Assembly (NCBI GenBank): GCA_050946255.1
Contig: JBMNUL010000056.1
Location: 1-14,697 of the forward strand
DNA: 14,697 nucleotides
DNA from: JBMNUL01 sp050946255
GTDB taxonomy: Bacteria > Actinomycetota > Coriobacteriia > Coriobacteriales > CADBOM01
Reading direction: 5' to 3'
Made by a program: the position numbers and the translations under genes. The notes under the pieces were generated by a model. That model made no database searches, was not told where the DNA came from, and was given only the letters and a program-made list of their open reading frames with translations. The number at the start of each line of letters is the position of its first letter. Positions within the stretch are counted from its first letter, which is position 1. Shown piece after piece: positions 8,050-14,697 of this stretch.

Positions 8050-9501
8050 ATGATTGTGCTCTTGATTATCCTGGCAATCATCGTGGTGCTCATAGTGGTG
8101 CTGCTCGTCAATGCCTCGCGTCTCAAGCCAACGGAGGTGAAAGACCCTCTCCCACCAACAGAAGTGGAAGTCGGAGACGATGCGGTCGAACGCTTCCGCG
8201 AGATGCTGCGCATCCCAACGGTCTGGGCCGGGGAGAACCCAAATGCCGACCACGAGCCCTTTGACCGGTTCATTCCCAAGATGAAAGAGCTCTACCCAAA
8301 GGTGTTCGAGGAGCTTGAGCTGACTACCATCGAGACGTATGGGATCATGCTCAAGTGGAAGGGCGCGAACCCCGATCTGGACCCGATTATCTTGATGGCG
8401 CACCACGACGTCGTGGCCGCCAACCCTGACGAGTGGACCCACGACCCGTTTGCGGCAGACATCGAAGATGGAAAGATCTATGCCCGCGGATCGGTGGACA
8501 CGAAGTGCATCCTGGCGTCTCTCTTCGAATCGACAAGCAAGCTCCTCGAAGAGGGTTACGTGCCACCGCGTGACATTTGGATCTGCTCTTCCAACTGCGA
8601 GGAGGACAACGGCAACACCGCCCCGGCGATGGTGGAGTACCTCAAGGAGCACAACATCAACCCCTACATGGTTCTAGACGAAGGCGGCGCCGTCGTGGAC
8701 AACCCTCCGCTTGGAGTTGAGAACCCCTTCGCGGTGATCGGCGTCACCGAGAAAGGAGTGTTCAGCGCATTCCTCACCGTCAACTCCAAGGGAGGACACG
8801 CCTCCACCCCGTCGCTCGAAGACGCAACCGCAAAGCTTGTCTCGGGGTTCGACGATATACAGAAGAATCCTCCCAAGGCCAAGCTCTCCAAGCCGATTGA
8901 GGCGATGCTCAAGGAGCTGGCATCCTATGGGGGCTTTGGATTGAAGATCGTGTTCGGGAACCTCTGGCTCTTCAGGCCTCTGGTGCTGAGCATCATGAAG
9001 AAGAACAACGAGACCGCTGCGTTCGTGCGCACTACCTACGGAATCACCGAGCTCGAGGGCTCTACTGCGGCAAACATCATCCCCAAGCAGGCAAAGGGAA
9101 CCTTGAACGTGCGAATCGACCCGGGAGAGAACGTCGACATCGCCCTGTCGCGCATCAAGGCACGTTTTGACGATCAGACCGAATATGTTCTGAAGTACAC
9201 GACCGAGCCCTCCCCCATCTCCCCATTCGAGAACGACCCGGCCTACTCTTATCTGACATCGGTCGTCCACAGTGTCTATCCGGATGCTGGAATTGCGCCA
9301 TATGTTCAGGCATCCTCCAGCGACTCGAGGCACTTCCACCGCATCTGCCCGCGCACATACAGATTTGCCGGGATCCTCTTCAAGGGAGACCAGCGCGCAC
9401 GCATCCATGGACAGGATGAGAACCTCGATGTGGAATCCTACAAGCAGGGCGTGAGATTCTACACGGAGCTGATCCGGAACTTCGATCGCCTGGGCAAGTA
9501 G
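8050..9501 (+). CDS. Membrane-anchored M20 family metallopeptidase (PM20D1/CPS1-like)
   Basis: The product has 483 residues, and the start has GGAG at 8040-8043. Residues 1-21 are a hydrophobic helix with no cleavage site, probably an N-terminal anchor with the enzyme outside. The di-zinc site of the M20 family is complete: H118 and D120 (HHDVV), bridging D150 (RGSVDTK), general base E184 and ligand E185 (CEEDNG), D210 (LDEGG) and H453 (RIHGQDE). H250 in GGHAST is the usual lid-domain histidine. Length and the LDEGG motif fit the carboxypeptidase S/PM20D1 branch, which hydrolyses peptides or N-acyl amino acids. The substrate cannot be fixed from sequence. The MFS gene starts 90 bp downstream on the same strand, so uptake or export of the hydrolysis product is likely linked to this enzyme (inferred). 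Confidence 0.88.
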   Translation: MIVLLIILAIIVVLIVVLLVNASRLKPTEVKDPLPPTEVEVGDDAVERFREMLRIPTVWAGENPNADHEPFDRFIPKMKELYPKVFEELELTTIETYGIMLKWKGANPDLDPIILMAHHDVVAANPDEWTHDPFAADIEDGKIYARGSVDTKCILASLFESTSKLLEEGYVPPRDIWICSSNCEEDNGNTAPAMVEYLKEHNINPYMVLDEGGAVVDNPPLGVENPFAVIGVTEKGVFSAFLTVNSKGGHASTPSLEDATAKLVSGFDDIQKNPPKAKLSKPIEAMLKELASYGGFGLKIVFGNLWLFRPLVLSIMKKNNETAAFVRTTYGITELEGSTAANIIPKQAKGTLNVRIDPGENVDIALSRIKARFDDQTEYVLKYTTEPSPISPFENDPAYSYLTSVVHSVYPDAGIAPYVQASSSDSRHFHRICPRTYRFAGILFKGDQRARIHGQDENLDVESYKQGVRFYTELIRNFDRLGK

Positions 9502-9591
9502 GGAGCTTCAAGCGATACGTCCGGAATAATACTGACGAGCATCTACCAGAAGGAACCTCCAGATGAGGGGCCTGCGAGAAAGAAGGAGAAA

Positions 9592-10992
9592 ATGACTGAA
9601 GGCACCCAGCAAGGCAGAAAGAAGGGCGGCTTCTTCTACGGCTGGTGGATCGTGATCGGCGGCCTCCTTATCATGGCCACGTGCTACACGATCTTCGTGA
9701 ACTGCATCCCGCTGTTCCAGTCCCCGATGGTAAGGGACCTGGGAATCACCGTGGGTCAGTTCAACACCGGAGTCTCCCTCAGCACAGTGGTGGCGGTGTT
9801 CGCCTCCCTCGTCATTGGAAAGCTCACGGACAAGTGCTCTGCGCGAATACTAGCAGCCATCACTGTCATCACGAGCGCCGTGGTTCTGTTCTTCTTCTCA
9901 TTCGTGACCCAAGTCTGGCAACTCTACCTGCTCTGCGTAATAGCCGGAATGGTGGTCGTGGCAGGCACCAGGCTCCTCGTCTCCGTGATCATCTCCAACT
10001 GGTTCACTCTCAAGCGCGGTCTGGCGGTGTCGATTGCATTGGCCGGATCTGGAATCGGCGGCGCTGTGCTCTCCCCGATCACCAGCGTCTTCATCGACAG
10101 CTATGGATGGCGCCCGGCGTTCCTGCTATTGGCGGTCATCAGCTTGGTCGTGGCATTGCCTATTTCGGTGATCTTCTTCAGAACACGTCCAAGCGAGAAG
10201 GGGCTAGAACCCTACGGAGCTGGTCAGGTTGAGAAGGAGAAGGCCGACAAGTCCCCGGATGTTCCGGTCACGATCTCGGTTGGCTGGAAGCACCTGCGCA
10301 AGAGCGCTTCGTTCTGGCTGCTGGTCATCGGATTCATCATGATGGGAATCACCAACGGCGCCATCATCACCAACTCGATCTCCAACATGACTTCCGTCAC
10401 GCTCGATGGAGTCGAAGTGGTGACAGGCGGGCATGACCCGGTATGGGCCGGCAGCGTTTGGTCGTTCTATTTGGTCGTCGTGATCGTGGCAAAGATTTCA
10501 CTCGGCGCGATCTACGACCGCTGGGGCATGAAGATCGGGACCATTCTGGGGACGGTTACATCCGTGCTTGCCGGAATCATGCTCTGCTTCCCCACAACCG
10601 ATTGGGGCCCAATCCTGGCTTGCCTGTTCTTCGGGTTCGCCACCTGCATGGGTACAGTTGCACCGCCGATTATGGTGGTCAAGGAGTACGGCAAGAAGGA
10701 CCTTGGAACGGTCACTGGAATCGTCACTGCATTCGAGATGTTCGGTGCTGCCGTGGGAGCCGTGGCATCGGGAATCATGTTCGACGCCTACCTGTCGTTC
10801 GTGCCGGTGTGGATCATGGTCATCGTGGCTTCCGTGATCATGGGCATCACGCTCCTGGCATCGATTCCCGCAGCGCGCAAGCTGGTCGAGCGTCGCAGGG
10901 CGGAAGGAGCACCAGAGCTCGATGCCGAGGGATTCGAGATCAAGGAAACCGAGAGGGCTGCCGAGGCCGAGAAGGCGGCCGAGGAGAGCTAG
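9592..10992 (+). CDS. Major facilitator superfamily transporter (12 TM, OFA-like)
   Basis: The product has 466 residues, with AAGGAG at 9583-9588 before the ATG (short 3-nt spacer). Twelve hydrophobic segments are visible: about 17-36, 57-76, 87-104, 108-134, 145-168 and 174-195, then a charged linker 196-238, then 239-262, 285-305, 315-333, 338-360, 371-397 and 402-425. The MFS loop motif A appears as GKLTDKCSAR (76-85) and, degenerate, as GAIYDRWGMK (305-314), one in each half. The N-terminal GWWIVIGG start resembles monocarboxylate/oxalate-formate antiporter-like MFS proteins. The C-terminus (426-466) is a soluble tail rich in Glu and Ala. It is the second gene of an operon with the M20 peptidase and probably moves the substrate or product of that enzyme (inferred). 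Confidence 0.88.
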   Translation: MTEGTQQGRKKGGFFYGWWIVIGGLLIMATCYTIFVNCIPLFQSPMVRDLGITVGQFNTGVSLSTVVAVFASLVIGKLTDKCSARILAAITVITSAVVLFFFSFVTQVWQLYLLCVIAGMVVVAGTRLLVSVIISNWFTLKRGLAVSIALAGSGIGGAVLSPITSVFIDSYGWRPAFLLLAVISLVVALPISVIFFRTRPSEKGLEPYGAGQVEKEKADKSPDVPVTISVGWKHLRKSASFWLLVIGFIMMGITNGAIITNSISNMTSVTLDGVEVVTGGHDPVWAGSVWSFYLVVVIVAKISLGAIYDRWGMKIGTILGTVTSVLAGIMLCFPTTDWGPILACLFFGFATCMGTVAPPIMVVKEYGKKDLGTVTGIVTAFEMFGAAVGAVASGIMFDAYLSFVPVWIMVIVASVIMGITLLASIPAARKLVERRRAEGAPELDAEGFEIKETERAAEAEKAAEES

Positions 10993-11023
10993 GCACCCCG
11001 GGCCTTGGAAGGGAGACACTGCT

Positions 11024-11050
11024 GTGACAGGGGGACGGTTCTCCTGTCAC
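11024..11050 (-). repeat. REP-like palindrome, inverted copy
   Basis: Arms GTGACAGG (11024-11031) and CCTGTCAC (11043-11050) pair perfectly. The stem can extend inward with two G-T pairs to a tiny loop, giving about 12 bp. Read on the minus strand the core is GAGAACCGTCC, which matches the second palindrome in the opposite orientation. It lies 31 bp after the MFS stop codon and may end transcription or stabilise mRNA from both sides. No T-tract follows. Confidence 0.6.
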
Positions 11051-11061
11051 TCCGGAGGCTT

Positions 11062-11084
11062 TGACAAGGGAACCGCACTTGTCA
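11062..11084 (+). repeat. REP-like palindrome, direct copy
   Basis: Perfect arms TGACAAG (11062-11068) and CTTGTCA (11078-11084) enclose the loop GGAACCGCA. The loop shares GAACCG with the minus strand of the neighbouring palindrome, so the two form an inverted pair like a BIME. It lies 19 bp beyond the stop of the convergent surface-protein gene. Confidence 0.6.
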
Positions 11085-11103
11085 CGCCTATCCAGAAACG
11101 CTC

Positions 11104-14043
11104 CTACTCGATTCCCATCCAGGCGTTGAGCTTGGCCTCGATGTTTATTGAAACCGCCTTTTTCCCTCCCGCAATATAGCCTTGGAAGATATTCCCCTTG
11201 TTCTCTGTCACAACGTCCTCGATGACGCCGAGGTCTTTGTCGGAAACCAGCAGTATTGGAGACCAAGGCCGGCCCGCGAGGCTCACGGCGCTCAGCGCAT
11301 CTGGGAAGTCTTTGCCCGAGGCCACGGTGAGGTTCGAATACGTGAGCTGCGGCAGCGCCCTGATCCCTATTCCATCTACTGAGCCTCCGCAAGACCAGAC
11401 GCAGAACATGCTGGATGTCTCGTAACGGGTCGCCCCAGAGAACACGCCGCAAGCAGTCGAACTTCCGAAGTCTGCTTCCACAGACTCTGCATCCACCGCA
11501 GACGAACCTCCTAGGATAAGCAAGGTGCTGAACTTCCCCTTCACGAGCGCCGCGGTGCTCTTGCCGAGCTTGCCCTTATCGGCGAGGAATATCGGCGCCT
11601 TTGCGCAATATCCATATGGGGCTGCGGAAAGCGCATCGGGGTAGTTGTTCCCGGACGCGACTATCGCGGTCCTTCCCCAACCTCCATGCGAGCATCCATA
11701 GGAATAGATCTTCTCCGCCGTCTCGAATCTGGTCGCGCCGCTTATCCGCTCGACGCTCACCCCGTCGATGCTGTCGACCTCGGCCGCGACCGAGTCGGAC
11801 ACAGCGCCTTTCCCCCCTATGATCAAGACCTTGCACCCGCTGGAGCTCCTGACCCTCTCGATCTCGGTCCGGACGCTCGGGCTGAGCTTCTTGCTGGAAG
11901 TGGTGAGAAGCGGGGCCTTCAGCAATCCGGCAAGAGGCCCAGCTGCTAGTGCATCCGGGTAGTTGTCTCCGGTAGCAAGCAGAATCGTCGATGCAGACCC
12001 ATCCCTCCACTTCTCGCTTACCAGCTTCGATCCGGTCTCGTAACGGTCGGAGCCGCTGATCCGCTTCCATGCATTTGGACGGGCAACGGGCTTCTCCCCT
12101 TTCTCCCATACCCAGGTTCCGGCAGGAGCCGTGGAAGATGGAAAGCCGAACTTGAGCTCCGTTACAGTCTGCGGACAAGAACAATCCTCCAAACACCATC
12201 TGCCAGAATATCCCGATGCCGTCGGAACGGGGAGACAGGCCCAATAGTCCGACGATCGGCCGCAATTGCCCTCGAACCTGAACTTGCTCCCCAACTTCAC
12301 TTTTGCCAAGGAAGTGCACTCGTCGAACATTCCATCGGTGCAGTCTGCATTCGAGGTGTCCCAATTGGACAGGTCGAGATACTTCAGAGATGAGCACCCT
12401 TCGAAAATGCTGCTCATATCCGTGACGTTGGAGACGTTGAACACGGAGACGTCTATCGAAGCCAGGTTCTTGCATCCGTAAAACATGAAGGAGATGTCCG
12501 TCGCCTTCATCTTGCCGCCCTTGAAAAGCTTGAGATTGGAGAGCGACGTGCATTCAATGAACATGGAGTCTAGGTCCGTGGCGTTCGACAAATCCCATTT
12601 TGACAAGTCTAGGGAGGTGATGGACGAGCATCTCGCGAAGATGCTGTCTAAACATCTTGCCTTGGAAACATCCCATTTGGACACGTCGAGAGCTTTCAGA
12701 GATGTGCAGCCAGAGAACAGGCTTCGCATATCGGTGATATTGGATACATCCCAATTCGAGACATCCAGCGATTTCAGGGACGAACAGCCATAGAACATGT
12801 CGTCGAGCTTGGTGACATTGCCGAATTTCCAATTAGACACGTCGAGCGATTCCAACGAGGAGCATCCATAGAACGCATCTCGAATATACTCGACATTGGA
12901 GACATCCCATTTGGACACGTCGAGCGCTTTCAGAGACGTGCAGCCAGAGAACATCCTCTCCATGTTATCAGCCTTGGAAGTATTCCAATTGGAGACGTCG
13001 AGCGAGGTCAGGGACGAGCAGCCATCGAACATGCTGCTAAGCATATAGGCATGGGAGACATCCCACTTGGAGACATCTAAATTCTTGAGATTCTTGCAGC
13101 CCTTGAACATGGAGTACAGGGACCATACCTTCGAGAATCTCCATTTCGAGACGTCGAGCGAGGTCAGGGACGAGCACCCCGAGAACATTCCCCCAGCTTC
13201 GACGATATTGGACATGTCGAATTCCGAAACATCGATTGAGGAAAGGGAACTGCAGTTCTCGAACAGGGAGGAGGCGGAGCGGGCAGCTGAGAGGTCGAGC
13301 TTTTCCAAGCCCTCTATTGACTCGAGCTTGGAAAACCCTGCGAACCAGCCGCTGGCGCTTTTCGGCTTGATGCTGTCAAGGAGAACTGCCCTGACGGCTT
13401 TGCCACGAAATGCCTCCCAAGGCGCATCGGACAGGTAGCACCTCGCCTCGTCGTTGTAAGTGACTTTGTAGTCTTTGCTCTCCGAAACTGCATATACAGT
13501 GCCCGTCACGGAGACAGAAGGGTTGCTGACGCTCTTGACAGTGGCAGAAGTTCCGTCGGAGATGACCTGACTGGACCTCAGGAAGAACAGCGTGTTCGCG
13601 GGATAGGACTTGCTCCCCACCTTTTGGGTCGTGGTCGAGAAGACTGCGTAGACCGTGCCGGTGCCAAGAGGCGACGCGCTCGTCGTGAAGAGCGAGCCCG
13701 CCCCTGAAGGCCGGGGCGATACCGGTGCGGTTGCCTCTGCCGAATCGATGCTCGAGGCCTGCTCGGACACAGCCTGCTCGGCTTGCTCTGCCGCTTGTTC
13801 CGCTTCCTGCTGCCCGGCGGGCTGGTCTGCGGCAGGCTGCTCCCCTGCTGTCTGGACCTCAGGCGCAGCCTGCCCGGCCTGGTCGACCGCCTGCTCCTCG
13901 ACCGCCTGACCGCTGGATTCAGAATCCGCATATGCAGTGCCAGGAACCGCCGGCATCAGCGAAACTGTGAACACCAGCGCGAAGAGCGCCCTGCCCATCT
14001 TGCCGAAGCGAGAACGACAATCTCCGCCTTCACTTGCTTTCAT
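11104..14043 (-). CDS. Secreted DUF285 (BspA-like) repeat protein with three C-terminal cell-wall-binding repeats 2
   Basis: The gene encodes 979 residues and ends in TAG. ATG 14043 is chosen over longer in-frame starts, including GTG 14220, because GGAGGG lies 7 nt upstream and a signal peptide begins directly. Cleavage is likely after AYA (residue 39). Residues 40-110 are a Gln/Ala/Glu-rich linker. Residues about 126-258 are the preamble also found in the giant adhesin. Residues 260-585 are DUF285 repeats of exactly 26 residues. Residues 594-648 are a Cys-rich post-repeat cap containing GYSGRW and AGTWVWE. Residues about 661-979 hold three CWB2 (PF04122) repeats starting RISGSDRYET, RISGATRFET and VFSGATRYET, each with a PDAL motif. 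In Clostridioides difficile CWB2 repeats bind wall polymer non-covalently. This is therefore a surface-displayed repeat protein, probably adhesive. It is convergent with the MFS gene. Confidence 0.93.
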   Translation of the reverse strand: MKASEGGDCRSRFGKMGRALFALVFTVSLMPAVPGTAYADSESSGQAVEEQAVDQAGQAAPEVQTAGEQPAADQPAGQQEAEQAAEQAEQAVSEQASSIDSAEATAPVSPRPSGAGSLFTTSASPLGTGTVYAVFSTTTQKVGSKSYPANTLFFLRSSQVISDGTSATVKSVSNPSVSVTGTVYAVSESKDYKVTYNDEARCYLSDAPWEAFRGKAVRAVLLDSIKPKSASGWFAGFSKLESIEGLEKLDLSAARSASSLFENCSSLSSIDVSEFDMSNIVEAGGMFSGCSSLTSLDVSKWRFSKVWSLYSMFKGCKNLKNLDVSKWDVSHAYMLSSMFDGCSSLTSLDVSNWNTSKADNMERMFSGCTSLKALDVSKWDVSNVEYIRDAFYGCSSLESLDVSNWKFGNVTKLDDMFYGCSSLKSLDVSNWDVSNITDMRSLFSGCTSLKALDVSKWDVSKARCLDSIFARCSSITSLDLSKWDLSNATDLDSMFIECTSLSNLKLFKGGKMKATDISFMFYGCKNLASIDVSVFNVSNVTDMSSIFEGCSSLKYLDLSNWDTSNADCTDGMFDECTSLAKVKLGSKFRFEGNCGRSSDYWACLPVPTASGYSGRWCLEDCSCPQTVTELKFGFPSSTAPAGTWVWEKGEKPVARPNAWKRISGSDRYETGSKLVSEKWRDGSASTILLATGDNYPDALAAGPLAGLLKAPLLTTSSKKLSPSVRTEIERVRSSSGCKVLIIGGKGAVSDSVAAEVDSIDGVSVERISGATRFETAEKIYSYGCSHGGWGRTAIVASGNNYPDALSAAPYGYCAKAPIFLADKGKLGKSTAALVKGKFSTLLILGGSSAVDAESVEADFGSSTACGVFSGATRYETSSMFCVWSCGGSVDGIGIRALPQLTYSNLTVASGKDFPDALSAVSLAGRPWSPILLVSDKDLGVIEDVVTENKGNIFQGYIAGGKKAVSINIEAKLNAWMGIE
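11107..12063 (-). other. Three tandem cell-wall-binding repeats 2 (CWB2)
   Basis: The repeats start at residues 661, 766 and 867. Each has a start motif (SGSDRYET, SGATRFET, SGATRYET), a PDALAA/PDALSA motif and a late Gly-rich strand (IIGGKGAV, ILGGSSAV, IAGGKKAV). The third is more divergent and contains extra Cys residues (FCVWSCGG). The set of three is the usual number for a functional anchor. Confidence 0.9.
12289..13266 (-). repeat. Twelve full 26-residue DUF285 repeats (plus a partial thirteenth) with exact 78-bp period
   Basis: Repeat starts (mostly MFxGC) fall at residues 260, 286, 312, 338, 364, 390, 416, 442, 468, 494, 520 and 546, with a partial thirteenth at 572. Every interval is exactly 26. 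The consensus is MFSGCSSLKSLDVSKWDVSN. Each unit keeps the Cys after the MFxG motif. Unit 10 (494-519) is degenerate after SLSNLKL. Unlike the array in the giant adhesin, no unit carries an insertion. Confidence 0.9.
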
Positions 14044-14050
14044 GCTGCTT

Positions 14051-14056
14051 CCCTCC
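14051..14056 (-). promoter_or_regulatory. Ribosome binding site of the 979-residue surface protein
   Basis: GGAGGG on the minus strand, 7 nt before ATG 14043. It decides the start against the longer frame that opens at GTG 14220. Confidence 0.75.
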
Positions 14057-14311
14057 CCCATAAGGGGCATGAAACGAACTTCCACCGCTATGATCGGCTG
14101 TTGGGATGCGCACGTGCTCCCGTGCTTGCAATTCCACGGAACCCGTACGCACACCACCCCACATGAGAAGGGTATGTCCAATTGGTACCGGCATCCTTTC
14201 ACGTACGTGAGAATTTGCACAAACTTTACGCGGGATCGAGAGAGCGAAGGAGCTGGACTCGAGGTTCTAATCGCTCGAGAAGGGAGACCTTGGTACTCGA
14301 GTTGCTCTGTC

Positions 14312-14333
14312 TATTGAGTAAAAATACTCAATA
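14312..14333. promoter_or_regulatory. Operator palindrome 1 upstream of AAA ATPase
   Basis: Perfect 9-bp arms TATTGAGTA and TACTCAATA around AAAA. It abuts palindrome 2, which has the same geometry, so the two centres are exactly 22 bp apart (two helical turns). This spacing is what a pair of repressor dimers bound side by side would need. Confidence 0.7.
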
Positions 14334-14355
14334 TATTGAGCAAATTTACTCAATA
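14334..14355. promoter_or_regulatory. Operator palindrome 2 upstream of AAA ATPase
   Basis: Arms TATTGAGCA and TACTCAATA around AATT, with one mismatch. It overlaps the candidate -35 box of the ATPase gene, so occupancy would block RNA polymerase. Confidence 0.7.
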
Positions 14356-14364
14356 GTGTATTTT
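14336..14364 (+). promoter_or_regulatory. Candidate promoter of the AAA ATPase gene
   Basis: TTGAGC (14336-14341) and TATTTT (14359-14364) are spaced by 17 bp. The -35 box lies inside operator palindrome 2. A transcript would begin near 14371, downstream of the in-frame ATG at 14366, which supports translation from ATG 14444. Confidence 0.45.
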
Positions 14365-14443
14365 GATGACAAGGAAATCCGCCGTCAGAAAGCCAATTGG
14401 CGCCGAAGTTCATGACCCCAACGATCGAGAAGGTGGAAAACGA

Positions 14444-14697
14444 ATGTACCAACGACTGCAGGTCGAGATCATATATCAACGGATGCTCGAAGCAGATAAC
14501 CCGCTGATCCAGGCAATCACCGGGCCGAGACAGTCGGGGAAATCCACGATGATCTCCCAGGCCCTAGGGACGGTGGGAATTCCATTTCTATCCGTCAGCG
14601 CAGATGATGTGACGGCACCCAATATCGACTGGATCAGAACCGAATGGCAGCAGGCCCGCAACCTTCAAAAAAGAAGTGGAGGAACATTCATCCTCGT
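14444..14697 (+). CDS. AAA-family ATPase (AAA_14/DUF4143-like), N-terminal part only
   Basis: The first 84 residues are visible before the right window edge. The Walker A motif is GPRQSGKST (27-35) after the strand IQAIT. The GPRQ-x-GK form of the P-loop and the short N-terminal helix are typical of the COG1373 group of predicted ATPases with a C-terminal DUF4143. The last residues (GTFIL) probably lead into the Walker B strand just outside the window. ATG 14444 is preceded by AAGGTGG. An in-frame ATG at 14366 would add 26 residues but has no ribosome binding site and lies upstream of the predicted transcript start. Proteins of this group are common in gut bacteria, and their cellular role is poorly known. 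Two abutting palindromes upstream suggest tight repression. Confidence 0.8.
   Translation, partial: MYQRLQVEIIYQRMLEADNPLIQAITGPRQSGKSTMISQALGTVGIPFLSVSADDVTAPNIDWIRTEWQQARNLQKRSGGTFIL

Larger units (their letters stand above)
14044..14443. other. Divergent intergenic region between surface protein and AAA ATPase
   Basis: No additional gene is supported. A long in-frame extension of the minus-strand gene is open to 14220 but lacks a ribosome binding site or secretion signal of its own. A perfect 12-bp palindrome TCACGTACGTGA lies at 14199-14210. Three CTCGAG hexamers lie between 14258 and 14301, and the ATPase operators lie at 14312-14355. I found no convincing promoter for the minus-strand gene. 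Confidence 0.6.

Noticed and set aside
8674..9408. 244-codon open frame on the minus strand
   Set aside because: Antisense to the M20 peptidase, which has a full set of metal ligands in the sense frame.
11024..11084. Intrinsic terminators
   Set aside because: The hairpins are strong, but no T-tract follows on either strand. A REP-like pair explains the shared sequence better.
14044..14220. N-terminal extension of the 979-residue protein to GTG 14220
   Set aside because: It would put 59 residues before an otherwise normal signal peptide, whereas ATG 14043 has a strong ribosome binding site 7 nt upstream.
14366..14443. Upstream in-frame ATG of the AAA ATPase
   Set aside because: No ribosome binding site, and it lies at or before the predicted transcription start. 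ATG 14444 has AAGGTGG in front.

Overview
The window most likely comes from a Coriobacteriia-type Actinomycetota, probably an animal-gut commensal. This is inferred from the mix of very large secreted proteins with BspA-like DUF285 repeats, pilin-type stalk domains and cell-wall-binding repeats 2 (CWB2), from moderately high GC, and from an MFS/M20 operon and REP-like palindromes of a style I associate with that class. No rRNA, tRNA or marker gene is present, so the assignment is tentative.

Layout. (1) 1-7566, minus strand: one uninterrupted reading frame of at least 2522 codons, cut by the left window edge. I translated it codon by codon and found no stop. It encodes a giant surface adhesin: signal peptide, Ser-rich linker, about 1100 residues of unassigned adhesin-like sequence, two Cna-B domains, three pilin-type domains, one truncated stalk domain, a second Ser/Ala-rich linker, a beta-rich preamble and an array of DUF285 repeats. 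(2) 7567-8049: a divergent intergenic region with a structured GC-rich leader, an AT-rich stretch, and two copies of a dyad motif in front of the next operon. (3) 8050-10992, plus strand: a two-gene operon, a membrane-anchored M20 metallopeptidase followed by an MFS transporter. (4) 10993-11103: a pair of inverted REP-like hairpins between convergent genes. (5) 11104-14043, minus strand: a complete 979-residue secreted protein with twelve full 26-residue DUF285 units (a thirteenth is partial) and three C-terminal CWB2 repeats. (6) 14044-14443: a divergent intergenic region holding two abutting 22-bp palindromes. (7) 14444 to the right edge, plus strand: the start of an AAA ATPase with a Walker A motif.

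How the parts may work together. The two surface proteins share a secretion-signal style and a preamble-plus-DUF285 module. The larger one has intramolecular isopeptide-type stalk domains, and the smaller one has CWB2 repeats for non-covalent wall attachment. The M20/MFS pair looks like a small uptake-and-hydrolysis unit for peptides or N-acylated amino acids (inferred), with its own regulatory region. The ATPase at the right edge appears to be an independent gene with an embedded operator and promoter. The points most worth a second look are the fusion architecture and repeat super-periodicity of the giant adhesin, the paired operators before the M20 gene, the REP pair, and the tandem palindromes before the ATPase.
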